DNA from: a virus
Direction: 5' to 3' (one strand)
IMG/VR virus record: IMGVR_UViG_3300033150_001973
Coordinates: 1-52,314 of that record
Length of the DNA stretch: 52,314 bases
Shown here: positions 46,527 through 52,314 of the stretch, piece after piece
How positions within the stretch are numbered: position 1 is the stretch's first letter
How the letters are laid out: each line of letters begins with the position of its first letter
Notes under the pieces: generated by a model
What the model saw: the letters and a program-made list of their open reading frames with translations, nothing else
Databases searched by the model: none
Told to the model about the DNA's origin: nothing
Translations under genes and position numbers: made by a program

Positions 46527-47684
46527 ATGAAAAAAGCAAGCGATTTTGAACTGATACAGTTAGCAGAGACATCAAAGGATTTAAAGACCCTTCTTGAAGT
46601 ATCTGGATATTCATCAGTAGGGGAACTTATAGATAAACTAAAAAGTATTCTATCAAAGTATGGATATAAGACAATACCAAAATTGCCATTAAAATTGCCA
46701 GATGAAGTAAAAAGTATGATTTATGAAGATTTGTTGACAAAAGAAACTGCTGGTGGTGAAGTAGCAGGAATAGATATAAGGGAGCAGATATTAGGTGGGT
46801 ATGCAGAAGAAAATTTTAGTGAATTTATACCAGAAGGAGATTTTTTTGAAAGAGAAGGATATAAAGAAATAGAAGTAGCATTAAATTCTGGCTTTTCAAC
46901 ATATCTTGTAGGAGTGGCTGGAACAGGGAAAACGACATTTGCTTCCTGGTATGCTAAAAAATATAACAAACCTCTTCTTGTTATAAATTGTGATATGGGT
47001 GGATTAAGAGACCTACTTGGAGTATGGACAATCGTAACAGAAGAAAAAGCAAAAGGAGAACAGGGAGAACTGCTTAAATTCAACTTTGGATTACTGGCAA
47101 AATTTATTGTGATACCAAGTGTTATTCTTTTTGATGAGGTAAATTCGTTAGAACCAGAGGAATTATTTTTTTTACACGAATTACTAAATAATAGGAGGGT
47201 ATTTATTAAAGACGCTCCAAATTTCCCCCCAATAAATGCAAATCCAGAAACAAAATTTATACTTGCTTCAAACCCATCTTCTTATTTAGGAACTAAACCA
47301 TTAAATATAGCGTTGTTATCAAGAGTAGTGGTCTTTGAAATTGAGCCATTCACAAAAGAAGAAATAAAACAGATAATTCCAGAGGCAGATAAAGATATAC
47401 TTTCCTGTTATGAAAAAGTTAATAACTACTTAATTGAACATCAAGTAGAAACTGTCTTTTCAATAAGAGAGATACAGCAATATATTACATTGTATAAAGA
47501 ATACAAAGAAAAAGTAGAACTTACAGAAGAAGAGAAAAAGCAGGGAATAGAAACAAATGAAGTTAAGGCAAAATCCCTTGCTATAGAGACCGCTTTTTTG
47601 AATAAAGCAAAACAGAGTTGCGAGGAAGACGAATACAACGAATTAAGAGCAATTGTGTCGGAACAACTTGGAGTAGTCATCTAA
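46527..47684 (+). CDS. MoxR/CobS-type AAA+ ATPase
   Basis: An N-terminal adaptor domain (residues 1-70) is shared with the upstream gene. The AAA+ core shows Walker A GVAGTGKTT (about 129-137), Walker B VILFDEVN (about 199-206), a sensor in ILASNPSSY and an arginine in LLSRVVVFEIEPF. This is the MoxR/CobS/AAA_5 style. Such ATPases work with VWA proteins to remodel or load substrates. It is the only P-loop ATPase I find in the genome, so a packaging or assembly role is possible. Confidence 0.85.
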   Translation: MKKASDFELIQLAETSKDLKTLLEVSGYSSVGELIDKLKSILSKYGYKTIPKLPLKLPDEVKSMIYEDLLTKETAGGEVAGIDIREQILGGYAEENFSEFIPEGDFFEREGYKEIEVALNSGFSTYLVGVAGTGKTTFASWYAKKYNKPLLVINCDMGGLRDLLGVWTIVTEEKAKGEQGELLKFNFGLLAKFIVIPSVILFDEVNSLEPEELFFLHELLNNRRVFIKDAPNFPPINANPETKFILASNPSSYLGTKPLNIALLSRVVVFEIEPFTKEEIKQIIPEADKDILSCYEKVNNYLIEHQVETVFSIREIQQYITLYKEYKEKVELTEEEKKQGIETNEVKAKSLAIETAFLNKAKQSCEEDEYNELRAIVSEQLGVVI

Positions 47685-47686
47685 AA

Positions 47687-49459
47687 ATGTTTGAGCCATT
47701 TTTGAAATACATAGCGGATTTAAAAGATGTAATTGTAAAACCTGTTAAAAGTCATACTGCTTCTGCTGACATAGAGAAAAAAACAATTTTTATTCCTGAA
47801 AACTTACCAAGTGAATTTTCTTATATAATAGTTACTTTACTTCTCCACGAGGGTTCTCATATAAAATATTCAGAGAAACTCCCTGAGGAGTGTGCAAAGA
47901 TAGTTTCAGATACAACAACGGAACTACTATTAGACATAGATATAAGGAAGCACTTAATTCCACATTTAAAATACTTCATTGAAAGATGGGAAAAAAAGCA
48001 TAATGAAAAACTTAATTTTGATATACTCACTTATAAAAGAGTTTTTGATAATATAACAAGTTTTTTTGATTACAACCTTCCAGAGTTTCAACATTCTATA
48101 TGTAATATAATTGAAGACATAAAAGTTGACGCTATTGCTTTTAAACTGCACAAATATATAGAGTGGTTTTATTATCTATTAAGCAGAAAAACATTCCCTT
48201 CCTACAAAAAGAAAATAGCCCAACAAGAAGATTTATTAAAAGGTTTAAATATAGAAGATACAGTCAATATGAGAAAAGACGATTTGGTAAGATATTTATT
48301 TATTGTTTTAGATAGTTTACTTACTCAATTAAAATTACTCATAGTATATGCAAAGAAAGATGAACCACATTTTAAAAATTATTTTAAAAATTTTGAATTG
48401 TTATATAATAAAGAACTTGATAGATTAGGATTTTTTACAAAGAAGGATTTTGAAGAATTGATAGATTTTTTCTCTGAAATACATAATAAGATAAAAAGTT
48501 ATGATACCCGTTCTGATTTATTCTTTTTTGAATATACAACAACTGATTTTTATAATAAATGTATAAGAAAGATGATTGAATTATTATTTAACCCACAACT
48601 TTTTGAATTTTTAGCAGTGGCTATTCCTGAAAAGATTGCACTTGATAAAACAACCGAACCTCTTTTCTTCACTATGGAAGATGTGTTTATAGTTTCAGAG
48701 ATATTACAAGCAAGAATGACAAGGTTTAGAAGTTTTCCAGAAATAACAGAAGCATTTAAAAAAGAGTTTTTCCCTAGTGGTATTTTACTTTCAGTAGAAG
48801 ATGTATATACAGGTGAGATAGAAGCAGATAAAGATTGGGAGTATGGAGATTTGATTGACCCATATATATATTATTATAGTGATGTGAAATATAAATTAAA
48901 TTTTTTATTTAGAGTAGCGTGGAAACTGGCCAGGGCTTCTTTTATAATGGCTTTACCGAGTAAAGCAATAGACGCATTAACAAGAGCAAGAAGCAGTGAA
49001 GTTAATAAATTTATTTATGCAATTGGAAGCAACTTTTTTTCTCTACCACCGAGAGAAGAGGAAAGCATAAAAAAGTTGAATACACGTTCATTTATGATGA
49101 TAAAATATATTATTGCTTGCATAGTATTGGACATTATTCAGAAATACAATAAAAAGCAGTGGTATAAACTATATAACCAGAAAAAAGAAGTATCAGATTT
49201 TTATATAGAGAAATTAAATAAGTATATAGAGAAAATAGAACACAAAGAATTAGAAGCAAAAATAACAGATATGGCAGTAGAAAGCACACTCTTTTGTAGG
49301 ATAGGCAAAAACGTTGATGAAATTGCTAAAAAACTTATAAAGAATATGAGATATGTAGCAGATGTATTTATTGGAAAAAAGGATTATGTAAAAGCAGTAG
49401 AAAGGTTTAAGAATAAAGTTGATACGATGAAAAATATTATAAATATAGGAGGTTCATAA
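47687..49459 (+). CDS. CobT-N-like metallopeptidase-type protein (590 aa)
   Basis: ATG 47687 starts just after the ATPase stop. VTLLLHEGSHIKYSE gives an HExxH zinc motif (His 54, Glu 55, His 58), and ICNIIEDIKVDAIAFKL resembles the EDxRxE block that follows HExxH in CobT-type/VWA-linked proteins. The long C-terminal part is helical. It directly precedes the VWA gene, so the pair looks like a CobT protein split in two. Peptidase activity is not certain. Confidence 0.65.
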   Translation: MFEPFLKYIADLKDVIVKPVKSHTASADIEKKTIFIPENLPSEFSYIIVTLLLHEGSHIKYSEKLPEECAKIVSDTTTELLLDIDIRKHLIPHLKYFIERWEKKHNEKLNFDILTYKRVFDNITSFFDYNLPEFQHSICNIIEDIKVDAIAFKLHKYIEWFYYLLSRKTFPSYKKKIAQQEDLLKGLNIEDTVNMRKDDLVRYLFIVLDSLLTQLKLLIVYAKKDEPHFKNYFKNFELLYNKELDRLGFFTKKDFEELIDFFSEIHNKIKSYDTRSDLFFFEYTTTDFYNKCIRKMIELLFNPQLFEFLAVAIPEKIALDKTTEPLFFTMEDVFIVSEILQARMTRFRSFPEITEAFKKEFFPSGILLSVEDVYTGEIEADKDWEYGDLIDPYIYYYSDVKYKLNFLFRVAWKLARASFIMALPSKAIDALTRARSSEVNKFIYAIGSNFFSLPPREEESIKKLNTRSFMMIKYIIACIVLDIIQKYNKKQWYKLYNQKKEVSDFYIEKLNKYIEKIEHKELEAKITDMAVESTLFCRIGKNVDEIAKKLIKNMRYVADVFIGKKDYVKAVERFKNKVDTMKNIINIGGS

Positions 49460-50421
49460 TGTTAATTGGTCTAACAAACGGATATACTACACTCTTTGGT
49501 GGTGTAGGTGAGGGCGTTGGTAAGGGGAAAGAAAAAAGCAAAAAAGAGGAAGGAAAAGAAGGGGAAGAACAAAGGAAATATAAGCAGGTAGATGAAGAGA
49601 TTGAAAAAGGAGAAAAAAAACCCTTTTTTTCTCCTGGCAAAGACCCAGTTTTAGATGATATTAACAAAGTTTTAAAAGAAATCTTTGAGGAATTGGAAAC
49701 AAGAGAAATTAAAATAGATAAAGATGTATTTTTAAAGATATTAAAGAAAGCATATATACCTACAAAAGAAAGAAGAAAAATAGACACAAGAAAATTAGCA
49801 AAGATATATACAAAGCCGACTGAGATTTTTAAAAGCGAGAAGAAAAAGAAATACAAAAACACAATCTTTACATTTATGATAGATATGTCAGGAAGTATGG
49901 CTGAAACTTTGGAGGGTTCAAATATATTAAAGATAAAGTTTGTAAGAGATATTTTAAGGGCTTTTTTAGATGCAACAAATGAAATAAAAAAAACTACAAT
50001 AAATCTATATACTTGTGTAGTGGGTTTTGAGGATATTGGATATTTAATACAGAGAGCAACATCAAGAAAAGTGAATACAGAAAAGATTTTAGAGGAAATA
50101 AGAGCAGGAGGAAACACTTATTTTGCAGATGGATTGAAGGTCTATTTTGAAGAGATAGAGAAATTTAGGAATGCAAAAAATATTTTGATAGTGCTTTCAG
50201 ATATGATGTTAGATGAAGAAGACGCAAAAGAAAGTAAAGAAATATTGAAAAAGATAAAAAAAACTTCAGTAGATTTTCAATATGTGATTTTTATTGTAAA
50301 TGAAAAAGGGGAAACAGAAGAAAAAGTAAAAAATTTATTCGGGAGATATTTAATATATGTTAGAAATGAGAGAGAATTTATAAGGGCTTTCTTATCAGAA
50401 TTTTCAAAAATGATTTTATAA
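49459..50421 (+). CDS. VWA-domain protein (MoxR partner, CobT-C-like)
   Basis: A Gly/Lys/Glu-rich linker (residues about 14-60) precedes a VWA domain with the MIDAS motif DMSGS (residues 142-146). GGNTYFADGL carries the conserved Thr, and VLSDMMLD the Asp. Binding of a metal-dependent partner is expected. It ends the three-gene AAA+/metallopeptidase/VWA operon. The start overlaps the upstream stop. Confidence 0.85.
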   Translation: MLIGLTNGYTTLFGGVGEGVGKGKEKSKKEEGKEGEEQRKYKQVDEEIEKGEKKPFFSPGKDPVLDDINKVLKEIFEELETREIKIDKDVFLKILKKAYIPTKERRKIDTRKLAKIYTKPTEIFKSEKKKKYKNTIFTFMIDMSGSMAETLEGSNILKIKFVRDILRAFLDATNEIKKTTINLYTCVVGFEDIGYLIQRATSRKVNTEKILEEIRAGGNTYFADGLKVYFEEIEKFRNAKNILIVLSDMMLDEEDAKESKEILKKIKKTSVDFQYVIFIVNEKGETEEKVKNLFGRYLIYVRNEREFIRAFLSEFSKMIL

Positions 50422-50595
50422 ATTTATCTTATTATTTTTATTTATTATTTTTTATTTAATTCATAACTTCATAAATTCATAAATTTATATAATTAGTATA
50501 TATAGTTATTATATCTATATATAATATAAGAGAATGATTTTTAAAGATTGATATTTATTATTATTTTTATTATAAAAATTAATATATAAATAAAC
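50422..50595. other. Extremely AT-rich intergenic region
   Basis: About 170 bases of almost pure A/T with small direct repeats (TTCATAAATTCATAAATTT, TTATTATTTTTA) and no gene. It could be an unwinding element, secondary origin or transcription-end region. I see no hairpin terminator of the usual GC-rich type. Confidence 0.6.
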
Positions 50596-50624
50596 TTGAC
50601 AAATTATAAATTTTATGATATAAT
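50596..50624 (+). promoter_or_regulatory. Strong sigma-70 promoter with extended -10
   Basis: TTGACA at 50596-50601, 17-base spacer, TGATATAAT ending at 50624. It probably drives the early operon that runs through the circle junction to about 2.5 kb. Confidence 0.8.
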
Positions 50625-50653
50625 ATATTCAGAAAAATAAAAAAGGAGGAAAA

Positions 50654-50809
50654 ATGATAAGAAAAAAATTAAAACAGATAACCTGGAAAGAAATAATTGG
50701 AGCGTGGAGAAAAATGATTGAGAATGATATAAAAAATCAAAGAAAGATAAAGAGAAAAATAAAAGATAAAGGAAGAAAAAAAGGAGGTAAGAAAAATGGG
50801 GAAAATTAA
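50654..50809 (+). CDS. Very basic small protein (51 aa)
   Basis: Start after AAAAAGGAGGAAAA. About half the residues are Lys/Arg, with a Trp-containing helix (ITWKEIIGAWRKMIEN). Its tail contains the ribosome-binding site of the next gene, which it overlaps. It may bind nucleic acid. Confidence 0.55.
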   Translation: MIRKKLKQITWKEIIGAWRKMIENDIKNQRKIKRKIKDKGRKKGGKKNGEN

Positions 50810-50993
50810 AGAAATTATAAAAAATATCAAAGAAGGTAAAGATAAGTATTTTGGGTATTCACATTTTTGTTTAAGCAATATGCAGGACTACACTTTAATG
50901 AGTGAGACAATCAAGGATATGGTTGCAGTTTACGATATTAACGAGGTTGAAGCAGGGGAAATAATACAGGGCTTAATTCACGAGGATGAATAA
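50796..50993 (+). CDS. Small protein of unknown function (65 aa)
   Basis: Start after AAAGGAGGTAAGAAAA. A basic first helix is followed by an acidic second half (VYDINEVEAGEIIQGLIHEDE). No family is recognised. Confidence 0.6.
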   Translation: MGKIKEIIKNIKEGKDKYFGYSHFCLSNMQDYTLMSETIKDMVAVYDINEVEAGEIIQGLIHEDE

Positions 50994-51018
50994 AAAAATA
51001 AAAAAGGAGGTGAGAAAA

Positions 51019-51492
51019 ATGGCAACAAGATGTCAAATTCAGTTTCAGTTTAAAGATGGAGAATATAAAGCACAATTATATCAACACTGGGACGGATACC
51101 CGCATTCAACGGCAGGAGTTATTAAAAATTTAGTAGAGTTTAAAAAATGGCTTGATAATAACAAGGAATGGGGAAAAAGGTTTGACGCTTCATACCTGGG
51201 AGCAAACTATATCTATTTCAGAAAAAGACAGGTAGAAGGTAGAGATATAGAGATTTTAGGATATGGGATTGAGACACCAGATACATTACACGGGGACGAG
51301 GAATTTTTTTATATCATTTCTCCCAAAAAAAATAATGAGGGAAAATGGAATATAAAGGTCTATTCTCTTTCTTTTAGTGGAGAAAAAGTTTTATTATTTT
51401 CAGGAAGTTTAAAGCAAGCAGAAAAGAAGTTTGTTAATATGGAGAGTGATAAATTATATTCTTTAATTGAGGAAAAAAAGGGGGAAAAATGA
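51019..51492 (+). CDS. Conserved phage protein of the MATRCQI-HWDGYP type
   Basis: ATG 51019 follows AAAAGGAGGTGAGAAAA; the in-frame ATG at 50986 lacks a site. MATRCQIQFQ and LYQHWDGYP are signatures of a family frequent in phages and prophages; its function is not known to me. It supports a viral origin and early expression. Confidence 0.7.
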   Translation: MATRCQIQFQFKDGEYKAQLYQHWDGYPHSTAGVIKNLVEFKKWLDNNKEWGKRFDASYLGANYIYFRKRQVEGRDIEILGYGIETPDTLHGDEEFFYIISPKKNNEGKWNIKVYSLSFSGEKVLLFSGSLKQAEKKFVNMESDKLYSLIEEKKGEK

Positions 51493-52190
51493 AAAAAGGA
51501 TATGAAAAAGTAAGTTTTGATGATTTATCTTCTTTGGAAAAAATTAACGGATTTATTAAGTTTAAAGGAGAAAGCAAAGAAAGTAGATATAGATTTAAAA
51601 GAGAAGATAAGGACACTTTATTTATATATGCTTCTGGACGGAGAAGTTATGGATATAGAATATACCGCTTTAATGGACAGGTTATATTTAATGGTAAAGA
51701 AATAGAGTATTTTCTTATTCCCATAAAGAAAAAACCCGCAGAAGTTTATATTGAGAAAGTATTAAAATACAGAAATTATTTTAATAAGTATTGCCACCCA
51801 AACTTATGGGAGAATCTAAGAAAAGAATTAAATGAGTTTACAGAAGAGAATATAAATAATTTTTTAAAAGACAATACCATAACATCTGAATATGAGGCGT
51901 GGAAAAAATCAGGATTATATAACATACCAAAAATTGAAGATTACAAAACTTTAACTTTAAAAACTTGCGGATTTAAAGACGAAATAATATCAAAAATTAA
52001 AGAATGTATTGAGAAAAAAGAGGAGTTTGATTTTTATCACGAAGGGAATTATGACTATTCTGTTAGAGGGAGATTATGTGAAGACGGAATTTACAGGGCT
52101 TGGCTTTCAGCAGAATATAGAGGTATGGGAAACGGGCATTATTATATTTTAATATCAGAAAATAATGCTTTATTTGGAGAAGATGATTAA
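51489..52190 (+). CDS. Protein of unknown function (233 aa)
   Basis: Start overlaps the previous stop and follows GGGGGAAAA. An N-terminal beta-rich part (GFIKFKGESKESRYRFKRED) precedes a helical centre and a C-terminal unit with RGRLCEDGIYRAWLSAEYRG. No family is recognised. The C-terminal end precedes the circle junction. Confidence 0.6.
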   Translation: MKKGYEKVSFDDLSSLEKINGFIKFKGESKESRYRFKREDKDTLFIYASGRRSYGYRIYRFNGQVIFNGKEIEYFLIPIKKKPAEVYIEKVLKYRNYFNKYCHPNLWENLRKELNEFTEENINNFLKDNTITSEYEAWKKSGLYNIPKIEDYKTLTLKTCGFKDEIISKIKECIEKKEEFDFYHEGNYDYSVRGRLCEDGIYRAWLSAEYRGMGNGHYYILISENNALFGEDD

Positions 52191-52200
52191 AAAAGAGGGA

Positions 52201-52314
52201 AAAATGGCAGTAGGTAAAATAAGGCATTATTTTACACCCACAATTTACGCAAAGGTGAAGACAACTACTGAAATAATAAAGGCAATGTTAAATTCAGGAG
52301 AAATTTTAAAAAAG
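52201..52314. repeat. Terminal overlap, right copy (circular junction)
   Basis: Identical to bases 1-114. It contains the first 37 codons of the gene at position 4 and, just before it, that gene's ribosome-binding site. Confidence 0.95.

Noticed and set aside
46527-47684. AAA+ protein as a large terminase or A32/FtsK packaging ATPase
   Set aside because: Walker motifs, sensor region and partner genes fit MoxR/CobS; there is no terminase nuclease domain or FtsK/HerA signature. A packaging role is kept only as a hypothesis.
1-52314. CRISPR arrays, tRNA or rRNA genes
   Set aside because: No regularly spaced repeats of CRISPR type, no cloverleaf-like sequences and no rRNA segments were noticed in the few intergenic gaps, all shorter than about 240 bases.

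Overview
The window is one complete circular (or circularly assembled) AT-rich replicon of 52,200 bp: bases 52201-52314 repeat bases 1-114 exactly. It looks like the genome of a bacterial virus. Strong AGGAGG ribosome-binding sites, sigma-70 promoters (TTGACA/TATAAT), Lys/Glu-rich proteins and AGA-rich codon use point to a low-GC bacterial host, possibly a thermophile; the host cannot be named from this sequence. Almost every gene is on the + strand in tightly packed or overlapping operons; only two genes (17757-18347) are reversed.

Layout. (1) 50.6 kb through the junction to about 6 kb: many small proteins, many with zinc ribbons, plus a sliding-clamp-like protein and a ferredoxin:thioredoxin-reductase-like protein. 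(2) 6-18.3 kb: a DnaD/O-type replication initiator with an origin-like array of iterons inside its gene, a C5-cytosine methyltransferase, a DUF5131 (phage Gp37/Gp68) protein, a helicase-loader-like protein, a TnpB element with its omegaRNA and a ribbon-helix-helix gene, two beta-class DNA methyltransferases, a three-domain glycosyltransferase, a tandem methyltransferase and a reversed RusA resolvase. No DNA polymerase or helicase is encoded, so replication should rely on the host replisome. (3) 18.5-44 kb: virion and lysis region. It holds a membrane-anchored lytic transglycosylase, a polytopic membrane protein, a capsid candidate that reads like a double jelly-roll (DJR) protein, a long series of single-span membrane proteins, peptidoglycan-binding and transglutaminase-like proteins, a tyrosine recombinase, a secreted beta-helix spike, an amidase, holin-like proteins and coiled-coil paralogues. 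(4) 44-50.4 kb: two thioredoxin-like proteins, small basic proteins, and a MoxR/CobS-type AAA+ ATPase followed by a metallopeptidase-like protein and a VWA protein (a split CobT arrangement).

Main interpretation. I find no terminase, portal, tape measure, tail sheath/tube or HK97-type capsid, although the whole circle is visible. The only P-loop ATPase I recognise is the MoxR/CobS protein. With the DJR-like capsid and more than a dozen small membrane proteins, this suggests a tailless, probably membrane-containing virus whose genome is several times larger than those of PRD1, PM2, P23-77 or FLiP. A short motif, [I/L]-G-Q-[S/T/P], recurs in at least eight proteins of the virion region, mostly at the end away from the membrane anchor. 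I infer a capsid-docking peptide or a maturation cleavage site. Regulation appears to use two promoter classes (TGnTATAAT early; TTGACA-N18-TAAAAT late), several near-leaderless transcripts and a shared 16-bp inverted repeat at two late promoters.
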